Shown one piece after another: positions 15,216-23,470 of a stretch of 23,530 nt of DNA. The notes under the pieces were generated by a model. That model ran no database searches, was not told where the DNA came from, and saw only the letters and a list, made by a program, of their open reading frames with translations. Location of the stretch: contig DIRK01000017.1 of NCBI GenBank assembly GCA_002427535.1, positions 1-23,530 on the forward strand, given 5' to 3'. Source of the DNA: Mageeibacillus sp. UBA5438. GTDB lineage: Bacteria > Bacillota > Clostridia > Saccharofermentanales > DTU023. How positions within the stretch are numbered: position 1 is the first letter of the stretch; each line of letters starts with the position of its first letter. Both the position numbers and the translations under genes were made by a program.

Positions 15216-15485
15216 CTATTTCAACCACACGTGTACACAAAACAGTACAAAAAGTGTAAAGAGCACGATGATGATGAGCGCGAACGCGAGGTGTGAGGTG
15301 ATCACACCCCATATGATGGCGCGGCGTTCATGTTTTGTGAGCTCTTCTTTTTCGCCCTCTTCTTTTTTCACGGGGATTTGTTTCGGTTTACGACTCAAGA
15401 CAGACGACGGCATGCCCGCGATGGACATGTCCGCGATGACGCGGCCGTCATCTTCAAAGCGCTGTTTTCTCTTTTTGTCGCTCAC
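15216..15485 (-). CDS. Small C-terminally anchored membrane protein, unknown function
   Basis: An 89-residue protein of no recognised family. The first 55 residues are charged and lysine-rich, and about 57-87 forms one long hydrophobic segment (IIWGVITSHLAFALIIIVLF and onward) ending almost at the C-terminus, so it should be tail-anchored with the basic part in the cytoplasm. The start is GTG at 15485 behind AAAGGA. It lies 24 bases after oppF and 28 bases before the lipoprotein gene, which suggests co-transcription with either or both. Confidence 0.7.
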   Translation of the reverse strand: MSDKKRKQRFEDDGRVIADMSIAGMPSSVLSRKPKQIPVKKEEGEKEELTKHERRAIIWGVITSHLAFALIIIVLFTLFVLFCVHVWLK

Positions 15486-15509
15486 GTGCTCAGGTCCTTT
15501 ATCTCACAA

Positions 15510-16514
15510 TTAATCTTGGCTATACAGGTGGCAGGCCACACAGTGCCCCGGCTCGTACTCTTTGAATTTCGGCGCTACCTTGGCGCAAATATCCATGACC
15601 TTCGGGCAACGCGTTCTGAACTTGCAGCCTGAGGGCGGGTTGACCGGGCTCGGGATATCGCCTTTCAAGATGATGCGATCCATTTTTACATCGGGATCCG
15701 ATACAGGCACCGCGGAAAGCAAGGCCTCCGTATAGGGATGCATCGGGTTTTCGAAGATCTTCTTCTTATCCCCCATCTCCATAATGTTACCCAAGTACAT
15801 GACGGCGATGGTATCCGACAGGTATTCAACCACCGACAGGTCATGCGAAATAAACAGATAGGTGTATCCGTATTCTTCCTGCAAGTCCTTCATCAGGTTG
15901 ATGATTTGGGCCTGAATGGACACGTCCAAGGCGCTCAAGGGTTCGTCACAGATAATAAACTTCGGCATCAGCGCGACGGCGCGCGCGATGGAGATACGCT
16001 GCCTTTGTCCGCCTGAAAATTCATGCGGATATCGGTAAAAATGCTGTGGTTGCAGCCCGCAGTCGCTCATGACCTTCAGGACGTGAGCCTTATAGCGGGA
16101 TTTCGGTACGATTTTATGCTGACGCACAGCCTCGCCGATGATCTCACCGACCGGCATGCGGGGCGAAAGGCTCGAGTAGGGGTCTTGGAAGATCATCTGG
16201 ATGTCAGGTCTTAATCTACGAAGTTCACGGCGAGAAAGATTGGCAAGGTTTTGACCTTCAAAGAAAACTTCCCCGCCCGTCACATCATGGAGCCGCAATA
16301 TGGTACGCCCGACCGTTGTCTTACCGCAGCCCGACTCACCGACCAGGCCCATCGTCGTGCCGCGCTCGATCTCAAAAGAGACGTCATCGACGGCCTTGAC
16401 GTAGGAACGCCTTTTCCCGAGAGCGACCTTCGAGAGCGGGTAATATTTCTTTAGATTGCGAACGACGAGGATGTTTGAATCGTCTTTCGTTTCATGAGTC
16501 ATCGCGTTATTCAT
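15510..16514 (-). CDS. oppF: Oligopeptide/dipeptide ABC transporter ATP-binding protein OppF/DppF type
   Basis: A 334-residue cytoplasmic ATPase, the second of the two nucleotide-binding subunits of the transporter. Walker A is GLVGESGCGKTT (56-67), the Q-loop lies in MIFQDPYSSLSPRM, the signature is HEFSGGQRQR, Walker B is FIICDEPLSALD, and the switch histidine is in FISHDLS. The C-terminal oligopeptide extension SGCKFRTRCPKVMDIC and CVACHL carries the family's conserved cysteines. The ATG at 16514 is preferred to the GTG at 16550 because AGAAGGA lies just upstream. With this start it overlaps oppD by eight bases. Substrate type cannot be told from the ATPase. Confidence 0.93.
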   Translation of the reverse strand: MNNAMTHETKDDSNILVVRNLKKYYPLSKVALGKRRSYVKAVDDVSFEIERGTTMGLVGESGCGKTTVGRTILRLHDVTGGEVFFEGQNLANLSRRELRRLRPDIQMIFQDPYSSLSPRMPVGEIIGEAVRQHKIVPKSRYKAHVLKVMSDCGLQPQHFYRYPHEFSGGQRQRISIARAVALMPKFIICDEPLSALDVSIQAQIINLMKDLQEEYGYTYLFISHDLSVVEYLSDTIAVMYLGNIMEMGDKKKIFENPMHPYTEALLSAVPVSDPDVKMDRIILKGDIPSPVNPPSGCKFRTRCPKVMDICAKVAPKFKEYEPGHCVACHLYSQD

Positions 16515-17733
16515 CGTTAGATTCCTTCTCTCTTTCCCCTTCATCGTCACAGAGTTCGCCCGTTTTACTCCAGTAACATGCCGCGCAGTGGTCAGGCGAA
16601 TGCCAGAACATCGGCGGATACTCGCCGAGGCATTCGGGCTGCACGCGATCGCAGCGGTTCAAGAAGTAACAATGATCCGGCATGTTGATGGGGTTCGGAA
16701 CCTGCCCTTTAATACTGTAAAGGCGGTTATCGACCGTTTTGCCGGAAGGTTTGGAACGCATCAGGCCGATCGTATAAGGGTGCTTGGGGTGATGGAATAT
16801 TTCACGCACAGTGCCCTGTTCGATAATACGCCCCGCGTACATCACGACCACCAAGTCGGCCATTTCGGCAATGACGCCGAGGTCATGGGTGATGAGCATG
16901 ATGCTGCCGTTAATTTTGTCTTTGATTTCACGCAGCAGTTCCAATATCTGCGCCTGTATGGTGACGTCCAGGGCGGTGGTCGGTTCGTCCGCGATGATGA
17001 GCCGCGGGTCACAGGAAAGCGCCATCGCGATCATGACTCTTTGGCGCATACCGCCTGAGAGCTCATGCGGGTATTGGTCGTAGATTTTTTCGGGCATCGC
17101 GATGCCGACCAGTTTTAACATTTCAATGCTCCGGGCTTTCGCGGACTTTTCAGTCGCGCCCTCAACGTGCAGTAAAACGACCTCATCCATCTGATCCCCG
17201 ATACGGAAAACAGGGTTGAGACTGGTCATCGGCTCCTGGAAGATCATGGCGATATCATTGCCGCGAATTTGGAGCATACGGTTGCGCGGCATCTTGGTGA
17301 TTTCATAGGTTTTGCCATTGGACGCGCGGTAGCGGATGCTGCCTTTCACAATTTGACCTTGCGGTTCCTGGACCAATTGCATTAACGAAAGGCTTGTGAC
17401 GGACTTGCCGCAGCCGGACTCCCCGACAATGCCCACTATTTTTCCCTGGGGCACGTCAAAGGACACGCCATTCACCGCCTTAACGGTCCCGACATCGGTG
17501 AAAAAGAATGTGTGAAGGTCTTCGAACTCGACGACATTGTCAGGATTTTTCATGGTCGTCAGGTATTCTTCTTCCGGGACGTTCTTTCGGGCTTTTGCCT
17601 TTTCAAAACGCTTGATTATTTTGTTATTCTCACGGCTGATGCGCATTTCTTCGCGCAGGGTCAAGTAGAGTGGATTGCTCTCATCTTCAACCGTTTTTCT
17701 GGTAAAAAATCGCTTAATATTCACCGTACGCAC
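16507..17733 (-). CDS. oppD: Oligopeptide/dipeptide ABC transporter ATP-binding protein OppD/DppD type, N-terminally extended
   Basis: A 408-residue ATPase subunit. The ABC domain begins only near residue 67 (NVVEFEDLHTFF), preceded by a highly charged stretch absent from most OppD proteins. Walker A is GIVGESGCGKS (101-111). It is followed by FQEPMTSLNP (Q-loop), HELSGGMRQR (signature), LIIADEPTTALD (Walker B) and LITHDLG (switch). The C-terminal cysteine region (HCYFLNRCDRVQPEC, then CAAC) resembles the iron-sulfur-binding tail described for DppD. The acidic tail ends in REKESNDE. Two GTG starts, at 17733 and 17724, are possible; AAGG is better spaced for the second. The start nearly abuts the oppC stop. 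Confidence 0.92.
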   Translation of the reverse strand: MRTVNIKRFFTRKTVEDESNPLYLTLREEMRISRENNKIIKRFEKAKARKNVPEEEYLTTMKNPDNVVEFEDLHTFFFTDVGTVKAVNGVSFDVPQGKIVGIVGESGCGKSVTSLSLMQLVQEPQGQIVKGSIRYRASNGKTYEITKMPRNRMLQIRGNDIAMIFQEPMTSLNPVFRIGDQMDEVVLLHVEGATEKSAKARSIEMLKLVGIAMPEKIYDQYPHELSGGMRQRVMIAMALSCDPRLIIADEPTTALDVTIQAQILELLREIKDKINGSIMLITHDLGVIAEMADLVVVMYAGRIIEQGTVREIFHHPKHPYTIGLMRSKPSGKTVDNRLYSIKGQVPNPINMPDHCYFLNRCDRVQPECLGEYPPMFWHSPDHCAACYWSKTGELCDDEGEREKESNDE

Positions 17734-17734
17734 C

Positions 17735-18790
17735 TTATCTCTTCATTCTGGGATCGAAAGCATCTCTCAGCCCGTCACCGATAAAGCTGAATCCTAACAC
17801 CGTGACGACGATCAAAATTCCGGCGGGCACCCACATGTTCGGGTAATACGCTAAGATCTCCTGACCTTTGGAAGGATCGGCCAGAGCGATCATGGAGCCC
17901 CAGGCTGCGCGCGGGAACGGAACGCCGAGACTTAAATAGGACAGCGTTGACTCGTAGAGGATGATGCCGCCTAATCCTAAGGTCGCGCTGACAATAAGCT
18001 GGGGCATCGTATTCGGGATGAGATGTCTGAATATTTTGTGAAAGGCGCTGATCCCCGTTGTTTCAGCGGCCAACATGTATTCTTGCTCACGCAGCATCAA
18101 GATCTGGCCGCGTACTATTCGCGCGACACCCGTCCAGCCTAAGAGCGTAATAAAGCCCATCAGGTAATAGATGCGGTGCTCGGCGGGTATTGCCTCAATG
18201 GAACTGATCGTAGCGGACAGGATCAATAGGATCGGTAAAGTCGGCAGACAGGCAAAGATATCGACTATACGCATGATGAGTTGGTCAACCCATTTGCCAA
18301 AGTAGCCTGCAACGCCGCCCAACACCACGCCTATAAGGGTCTCAAGGAAGATGACAATAAAGGAGATGATGAGTGAGATGCGGCCGCCGTGCATGAGCCT
18401 GATAAATATATCAAAACCGGAGGTGTCAGTGCCAAGCCAGTGATCCGCCGAGATGGGGGCCTTAAACAGGATCGTCGTTTTCGAACGATCGTAGTAATGA
18501 TAGTCCTTGCCATCGGCTGCTTTGAACTTGGCGACGGTCACCATGTCCGTTTCGCGTTCTACTTTAAAGACTTGTGTTTCTCCGTAACCCCAAGTCGCTT
18601 TGACGACCATGGGCCCCACAAAGGAGAAGAGGAACACGAAAATAATCATCGCTAAGCCGACGATTGACAATTTGCTTTTGAAGAAGCGTTTGGCAACCAT
18701 CCGACCAGGTGAGATGACTCGAAAATGTTGCTCGAGATCTGCGTCTGAAAATTCGGTGAGATCAATTGATTCTTGTTTATGTTCGTCCAT
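17735..18790 (-). CDS. oppC: Oligopeptide/dipeptide ABC transporter permease OppC type
   Basis: A 351-residue inner-membrane permease. A cytoplasmic N-terminus of about 40 residues precedes TM1 (about 41-64). An external loop of about 50 residues, longer than usual (residues 65-115, containing KAADGKDYHYYDRSKT), comes before the conserved DHWLGTDTSGFDIF segment. Five further hydrophobic segments follow. The cytoplasmic EAA loop AAETTGISAFHKIFRHLIPN couples to the ATPase. SLGVPFPRAAWGSMI and the C-terminal SFIGDGLRDAFDPRMK are OppC/DppC hallmarks. A purine-rich ribosome site GGGGAGAGG lies before the ATG. Confidence 0.94.
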   Translation of the reverse strand: MDEHKQESIDLTEFSDADLEQHFRVISPGRMVAKRFFKSKLSIVGLAMIIFVFLFSFVGPMVVKATWGYGETQVFKVERETDMVTVAKFKAADGKDYHYYDRSKTTILFKAPISADHWLGTDTSGFDIFIRLMHGGRISLIISFIVIFLETLIGVVLGGVAGYFGKWVDQLIMRIVDIFACLPTLPILLILSATISSIEAIPAEHRIYYLMGFITLLGWTGVARIVRGQILMLREQEYMLAAETTGISAFHKIFRHLIPNTMPQLIVSATLGLGGIILYESTLSYLSLGVPFPRAAWGSMIALADPSKGQEILAYYPNMWVPAGILIVVTVLGFSFIGDGLRDAFDPRMKR

Positions 18791-18810
18791 TGGAATAACG
18801 CCTCTCCCCT

Positions 18811-19809
18811 CTATTTCAATTTGACGCGCGGGTCAACAACCATGTACATCATGTCTGAGATCAACATTCCGGTCACGGTGAGGATTGATAAAAACATGTT
18901 GTAGCCCATGATAAACGGAATATCGCCTTGCTGCGTCGCCCGCAAGGCCATCGTGCCGATGCCGGGTATCGAGAAAACTGATTCAGTAATCATCGCCCCT
19001 CCGAACAAACCGGGCAGCATGCCTGAAAGCGAAGTTACAAGCGGTATCATGGTGTTCCTGAAGGCATGTTTGTACGTGACCGTACGCTCGGATAATCCCT
19101 TCGCTCGCGCGGTGCGGATGTAATCTGAGTTCATGACTTCGAGCATATTAGTTCTGGTAAATTTCATCGTCCCGCCGATCCCCAACAGCGTGAGGACCAT
19201 AATAGGCAAGACAAGATGCCAGGCCTTATCGAGGAAGATCGCAAGATGAGCATCCTGGGCGAACACTTTGGTGGCCGTAGTCAGCCCTTGTAATGGGAAT
19301 ATCCTCAGCCGTATTGCCAACAGGTTCATTAACAGCGCCGATAAGAAGAAGGATGGCAAGGCGGTGCCCGCCATCGCAAACACAGAGACCGTGTAATCGT
19401 AAGCGCTGTATTGGTTCACAGCGGCCTTGATTCCCATTGGTATCGCGATAATTATTTCTATCACGAAGGAGAATAGCGCAATGAAAAAGGAGATCCAAAT
19501 GTAATCTTTCAAAACACTTGAAACGGGTCTTCCGTATAAGAATGAGAACCCCAGATCACCCCGGAGGGCACTGGTCAGCCATTTACCATAGCTTTTAGCG
19601 ACGCCCCCGACACTTTTGTCCGCCAAACCATACAGTTCTTTCAAACGCATGACATCTTCCAATGTCATAGAACCGTTTTGAACGGCGGCGGCTGTTTGGT
19701 TATCGATATAGTCGGCGGGCATCATCATAGTCAACATATAGATGAGTGCCGACGCGCCTATGAGGATGACCAGGGCGAGCCCTATTCGCTTCAACAAATA
19801 CGTCCACAT
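18811..19809 (-). CDS. oppB: Oligopeptide/dipeptide ABC transporter permease OppB type
   Basis: A 332-residue inner-membrane permease that pairs with OppC. TM1 is at the start (LALVILIGASALIYMLTMMM), with six hydrophobic segments in all. The N-terminal external loop has LYGLADKSVGGVAKSYGKWL and GDLGFSFLYGRPVSSVL, typical of the family. The cytoplasmic EAA loop is ARAKGLSERTVTYKHAFRN. It ends in SDMMYMVVDPRVKLK, the usual C-terminus. GAGG lies seven bases before the ATG. The gene lies 122 bases after oppA, with a strong hairpin between them, and 20 bases before oppC. Confidence 0.95.
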   Translation of the reverse strand: MWTYLLKRIGLALVILIGASALIYMLTMMMPADYIDNQTAAAVQNGSMTLEDVMRLKELYGLADKSVGGVAKSYGKWLTSALRGDLGFSFLYGRPVSSVLKDYIWISFFIALFSFVIEIIIAIPMGIKAAVNQYSAYDYTVSVFAMAGTALPSFFLSALLMNLLAIRLRIFPLQGLTTATKVFAQDAHLAIFLDKAWHLVLPIMVLTLLGIGGTMKFTRTNMLEVMNSDYIRTARAKGLSERTVTYKHAFRNTMIPLVTSLSGMLPGLFGGAMITESVFSIPGIGTMALRATQQGDIPFIMGYNMFLSILTVTGMLISDMMYMVVDPRVKLK

Positions 19810-19855
19810 CGTAAAGCCTCAATATTCAATATAAAAGTTGATTAACACATAATAG

Positions 19856-19896
19856 AGTGCAAGGCCAAGCCTTACGGCCTCGGCCTTGCACTTTTT
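19856..19896. terminator. Very stable hairpin in the oppA-oppB gap
   Basis: AGTGCAAGGCC (19856-19866) pairs with GGCCTTGCACT (19882-19892). Inside them AAGCC pairs with GGCCT with one wobble on the minus strand, leaving one bulged base and a GTAA (GNRA-type) loop on the minus strand. The T-run (19892-19896) is on the plus-strand side, so plus-strand termination would be strong. For the oppA message the stem is followed by CTATTATG, so partial termination or protection of the oppA 3' end is more likely than full termination. Confidence 0.75.
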
Positions 19897-19931
19897 CTAT
19901 GTCAAGTACGTGACATTCGTTCGAAAAATAC

Positions 19932-22379
19932 TTAGTTCAGTTCAACATTCCAGATGAAGCTCAAAGGCGACTGGAAGGGGGTGACATCCTCACCGCTGAA
20001 CAGGGTGTCCGCGTTGATGACATCGGCGTTGAATACAAACATATTCTTTCTCTGGTAGGTCGGGATTTCAACCGCAAGGCCCGTGGAGAGTTCAAGAGCG
20101 CGTTTGTAAATCGCCTTTCTCTCTTCGGTGTCAAGTGTTGAGCGGCCCGCGATGATGAGTTCGTTGAGCTCGGTCAGCATGGCTTTTTCTTCGTCCGAAC
20201 CATTCTGGAACAGCCAGAACAGGCCCGTGTTCGAGTTGCCCTGGTTGACGGCCGGATCGGAGTACCAAATCTGGAACATGTCGGGGTCAACCCCGCCGCC
20301 GCCCCAGGCAGCTGCCCAGACCTGAATGCCTGAATCGTAAGAGGTGCTGAGTTTGTTGAGCAAGTTCTCGTCGATATCAAGATCCACTTTAACGCCAATG
20401 CTTTCGAGGATTTCCTGTGTCTCGATGAAGATGGAGCCGGCCGGGTGATCGGAGGCGCCCATCGGCAGTGTGAACTTGATGGTCACCTGCTGGCCTTCTT
20501 TTTCGTGGCCCTCAGGATAGCTCATGATGTTCTTGTCTTCGTCATAGAGGTAGCCGGCCTCAAGGAACAGTGCCTTGGAGGTTTCGCCCGTCTCGTCGAA
20601 GGGGAACATGTTCTCGGGGTTATCAGGATACGCCCAGAGGACTTTTGTCATGGTGCGGTAGTTGGCGCTTGCCAGCTCCTGATAGTATTGGTCAACAGCC
20701 AGCTGTACGTTAAACGCGTGCGCCAGCGCTTTTCTGACTTCGAACTCGGGGATGGCCTGTGATTGGATGCCGATGTAGCCGTAGCCATCGTTGTCAACCA
20801 GGGTGTACTCGAGTTTCGCGTAGTCGCCGGAACCTTCTGTGATGTCGTTGATGATCGGCATGCTGGCGGAAGGATCGGTGTAGTGAACCGTGTCGGTCAG
20901 GATGGAGTCAAGCTCTGAGCCGCCCGCGATTTCCTGATAACGGAAGGTCTTGATTCTCGGGGAACCGAGCAAGAAATCGTCGTTGGCGGTGTAGGTCACC
21001 ACGTTATCTTTGTATTCTTCAAAGATGTAGGGGCCCGCGCCGACCGGTTTCACGTTCTTCGTCTTGAGGAAGTCCATGAATTCTTTGGAATCGAGGTCTA
21101 CGCCCATCTCGTTCAAAGATCCGCTGTAGCCTTCGGTGTAGTAGTGAGCGGGGGCAACCGCAATGCCCATCTTGAAGATGGCGGTCGGGTCAACACCGTC
21201 CAGTACGATCTCGATGTAGTCTCTCTCGACGCCGTCTGCCGAGGTCTCTTTACCTGTGGTAATGCCGCTGATGCTCTGGACGCCGCCTTCAATTTGGCCT
21301 TCTTCTTGGATATAAAGATCGGAGAGGTAGTCCTGCACGGTGAGATCACCGGCTTGCTCGTAGTTGATGCCGTCATCTGAGAGGTCATAGCCGTATTCGC
21401 CCAGGATCGCCGCCCAATAAACGTTTGCATCGATGGTGTCTTCTTCGACGTCATAGGTGTTACCCAAAACATCTTCGAAAAGACCGTCATCGTTGAAGTC
21501 GCCAAAGCCCCAAAGTGACATGCCGTAGGCAGCCTTCAGGGTATCGCTCGCGGCGATGTCGTCGATAGTGTAGACATCTGAGAAGTACGCTTCAACATAG
21601 GCCTGTGTGCCGTAGTTCTGGTAGACATAGTCAATGATTTCTTGCGCAAAGGCTGCACCGGCTTCATCGAGGTAGCTCCAGAATTTTTCCTGGACGTCCA
21701 TGGAAACGCCGGCGGCCGGGTTAATCACCATCTCGCCATCGTCACCATCTGTGACGCCAGCGGCCAAAATAGCATCGACCATTTCGAGGACATCCGCACT
21801 CGTCTGGAGACGATACTCGGCCATGCCCTGGATGGGCATCGTGTAATAGGTGGATGAACCGTCATACTGAGGATCGGCTAAAACGTAGATCGAGAAGAGC
21901 ACGTCTTTAACGGTGATAGGCTCGCCGTCACTGAACTTGATCCCGTTTTTAAGGACAAATTTGTAGGTTGAACTGGACGAGTCAGAGGCCACTTCCTGGC
22001 TAAAGTCATAAGCCAAGCAAGGCGCATCAATACCCGCCTCAGGCGCACCCTCTTTGTTATAGAACAACAGTCCGAGCTGTGTCATGCCCTGAACATCATT
22101 GTCATATGCCGAGGTGTAGAAGAAGGGGCTGAACTTGCCGTCCACTGTCATCACGCTGACGACGAGCGGATTGGTTTCGTTATTACCCGTTCTCGGTGTC
22201 TCTCTGGCGTCATAACGATTAGCCGGGACATCCGGAAGAACTTCAACCGGTTTTTCGGACTCTGTCGGCGTTGCCGTAGGTTCGCCGCTGCCTGTCGGAT
22301 CAGGTGTTGCCGGCGGCCCGCAGGCAACCAAACCTACCATCAACACGACAGCTAATAGAATCGCTAGGTATTTTTTCAT
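19932..22379 (-). CDS. oppA: Peptide ABC transporter substrate-binding lipoprotein OppA/DppA type, with large insertion
   Basis: An 815-residue extracellular binding protein of SBP family 5. The signal peptide ends in lipobox GLVAC with Cys20, followed by a Pro/Thr/Ser/Glu-rich linker (21-65). FVLKNGIKFSDGEPITVKDVLFSI (141-164) is the family signature. The usual path continues at about 368 (SISGITTGKE) and on through VKPVGAGPYIFEEY, EVRKALAHAFN, LPMGASDHPAG and the C-terminal lobe. Between about 190 and 367 lies an insertion of roughly 175 acidic residues, including GDFNDDGLFED, which resembles a calcium-loop DxNxDG motif. This explains the length, well above the usual 500-600. An ideal GGAGGAAAGA ribosome site precedes the ATG. 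The ligand is a peptide by family, but its size and sequence preference are unknown. Confidence 0.93.
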   Translation of the reverse strand: MKKYLAILLAVVLMVGLVACGPPATPDPTGSGEPTATPTESEKPVEVLPDVPANRYDARETPRTGNNETNPLVVSVMTVDGKFSPFFYTSAYDNDVQGMTQLGLLFYNKEGAPEAGIDAPCLAYDFSQEVASDSSSSTYKFVLKNGIKFSDGEPITVKDVLFSIYVLADPQYDGSSTYYTMPIQGMAEYRLQTSADVLEMVDAILAAGVTDGDDGEMVINPAAGVSMDVQEKFWSYLDEAGAAFAQEIIDYVYQNYGTQAYVEAYFSDVYTIDDIAASDTLKAAYGMSLWGFGDFNDDGLFEDVLGNTYDVEEDTIDANVYWAAILGEYGYDLSDDGINYEQAGDLTVQDYLSDLYIQEEGQIEGGVQSISGITTGKETSADGVERDYIEIVLDGVDPTAIFKMGIAVAPAHYYTEGYSGSLNEMGVDLDSKEFMDFLKTKNVKPVGAGPYIFEEYKDNVVTYTANDDFLLGSPRIKTFRYQEIAGGSELDSILTDTVHYTDPSASMPIINDITEGSGDYAKLEYTLVDNDGYGYIGIQSQAIPEFEVRKALAHAFNVQLAVDQYYQELASANYRTMTKVLWAYPDNPENMFPFDETGETSKALFLEAGYLYDEDKNIMSYPEGHEKEGQQVTIKFTLPMGASDHPAGSIFIETQEILESIGVKVDLDIDENLLNKLSTSYDSGIQVWAAAWGGGGVDPDMFQIWYSDPAVNQGNSNTGLFWLFQNGSDEEKAMLTELNELIIAGRSTLDTEERKAIYKRALELSTGLAVEIPTYQRKNMFVFNADVINADTLFSGEDVTPFQSPLSFIWNVELN

Positions 22380-22431
22380 TTCTTTCCTCCATTGCGAATT
22401 TGTGCGTCGTTTTTACTGCACAGTTTCTCTA

Positions 22432-22465
22432 ATTGTATCAAAGGGGAAAATTCACCGCAAGTGAA
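22432..22465 (-). promoter_or_regulatory. Candidate oppA promoter with inverted repeat over the -35
   Basis: On the minus strand TTGCGG (22455-22460) and TACAAT (22432-22437) are 17 bases apart, and TGA before TACAAT makes an extended -10. TTCAC (22451-22455) and GTGAA (22461-22465) form an inverted repeat across the -35 box, a plausible operator of unknown regulator. Confidence 0.45.
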
Positions 22466-22506
22466 CATGAAGTCGCCATCACGCCAACACGTCCCCCTTC
22501 TGTCCT

Positions 22507-22512
22507 ATTATA
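22507..22512 (-). promoter_or_regulatory. Second possible oppA -10 box (TATAAT)
   Basis: A perfect TATAAT lies 128 bases upstream of the oppA ATG on the minus strand. The only good -35, TTGACA at 22538-22543, is 25 bases away, which is too far for a normal promoter. It would give a leader of about 120 bases. Confidence 0.3.
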
Positions 22513-22539
22513 CACATTTAGCGCGGAAGCGATAATATG

Positions 22540-23364
22540 TCAAGCAAAATGCTGGATGGCAAGCGACACCACACAAATGAAGGTATCTTTCACTCGAAGC
22601 GCCGTTTCCACGACTTCTTCATGGCTTAAAGGTTGATCCAAGACGCCTGCCGCCATATTCGTAATGCAGGAGATTCCGATCACCCGCATGCCGCTATGGC
22701 GTGCCGCGATCGCCTCGGGGACGGTGGACATGCCGACCGCGTCGGCGCCAAAGCCGCGCAACATGTGAATCTCAGCCGGTGTCTCGTAACTTGGTCCCGA
22801 GTACATGGTATAAACGCCTTCCTCTAGATGGATACCTGCTTTTTGGGTGACCGATTTCAGTGTTTCTCGTAACTGTTTCGTGTATAAGTCGGTCATATCC
22901 GGAAAACGGGGGCCAAATGCTTCAAGATTGGGTCCGATCAAAGGATTTTGCCCGGAATAGTTAATATGGTCACGAATCAGCATCAGGGCGCCGGATGAAA
23001 ACTCCAGATTAATGCCACCGGCCGCGTTTGTTAAAAGCACAGTCTTCACACCGAGTTTGGCCAAGACACGCACCGGGATCGTGATCTCTCTTTGTGAGAG
23101 CCCTTCGTAGTAATGCACGCGCCCGCTTAAGGCCGCGACTGTCTTCCCCTTATGCTTCCCGATGACAAAGGCACCGGCGTGCCCCTCCACGGTGGGTACC
23201 GGAAAACCGGGGATGTCTGAAAACGAGATGACGATCGCTTCTTCCAACGTGTGCGCGAAATCGCCCAGACCGCTACCTAAGATTAAAGCCATCTGTGGCA
23301 AGGCATCTGTTTGTTCACGGATATACCGAACCGCCGAATCAATGCGTGTCGTTAAATCACTCAT
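22540..23364 (-). CDS. Purine nucleoside phosphorylase (trimeric, inosine/guanosine type)
   Basis: A 274-residue cytosolic enzyme that cleaves purine (deoxy)nucleosides with phosphate to base and ribose-1-phosphate, for purine salvage. The N-terminal phosphate loop is LILGSGLGDF (27-36). It is followed by GHAGAFVIG, SGRVHYYEG (80-88) and LTNAAGGIN (111-119). YSGPSYETPAEI (188-199) carries the base-site Glu, MSTVPEAIAARH (212-223) is highly conserved, and CITNMAAG (233-240) carries the base-contacting Asn. These are the motifs of the low-molecular-mass (PNP family 2) group, punA/deoD-like in Firmicutes. The ATG at 23364 is chosen for GGAGG five bases upstream. An open frame continues further but runs through the terminator and the tRNA gene, so it is not coding. 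Confidence 0.94.
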   Translation of the reverse strand: MSDLTTRIDSAVRYIREQTDALPQMALILGSGLGDFAHTLEEAIVISFSDIPGFPVPTVEGHAGAFVIGKHKGKTVAALSGRVHYYEGLSQREITIPVRVLAKLGVKTVLLTNAAGGINLEFSSGALMLIRDHINYSGQNPLIGPNLEAFGPRFPDMTDLYTKQLRETLKSVTQKAGIHLEEGVYTMYSGPSYETPAEIHMLRGFGADAVGMSTVPEAIAARHSGMRVIGISCITNMAAGVLDQPLSHEEVVETALRVKDTFICVVSLAIQHFA

Positions 23365-23392
23365 AATGTCCTCCATTAAAACCTTTTCTAGT

Positions 23393-23421
23393 AGTGTATT
23401 GAATCTTCGGTGAAATGACAA
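23393..23421 (-). promoter_or_regulatory. Candidate promoter for the purine nucleoside phosphorylase gene
   Basis: On the minus strand TTGTCA (23416-23421) and TACACT (23393-23398) are 17 bases apart. The -35 overlaps the T tail of the preceding terminator. The -10 box is only a moderate match. Confidence 0.4.
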
Positions 23422-23445
23422 AGAGCCCGCACAGGCGAGCTCTTT
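23420..23445 (-). terminator. Intrinsic terminator after tRNA-Pro
   Basis: On the minus strand AAAGAGCTCGC pairs with GCGGGCTCTTT across CTGT (one U-G pair), then TTTG. The single C/A mismatch on the plus strand becomes a wobble on the minus strand, fitting use by the tRNA transcript. Confidence 0.75.
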
Positions 23446-23470
23446 ATTTATGCCCTTTTTGGACATAATC

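Noticed and set aside
20605..20616. GAACATGTTC palindrome resembling a LexA box
   Set aside because: The half sites are separated by two bases instead of four, and it lies inside the oppA coding region.
22507..22543. TTGACA paired with TATAAT as a classical promoter upstream of oppA
   Set aside because: The spacer is 25 bases, far from the usual 16-18, and the TTGACA overlaps the preceding stop codon; only the -10 is retained as a candidate.
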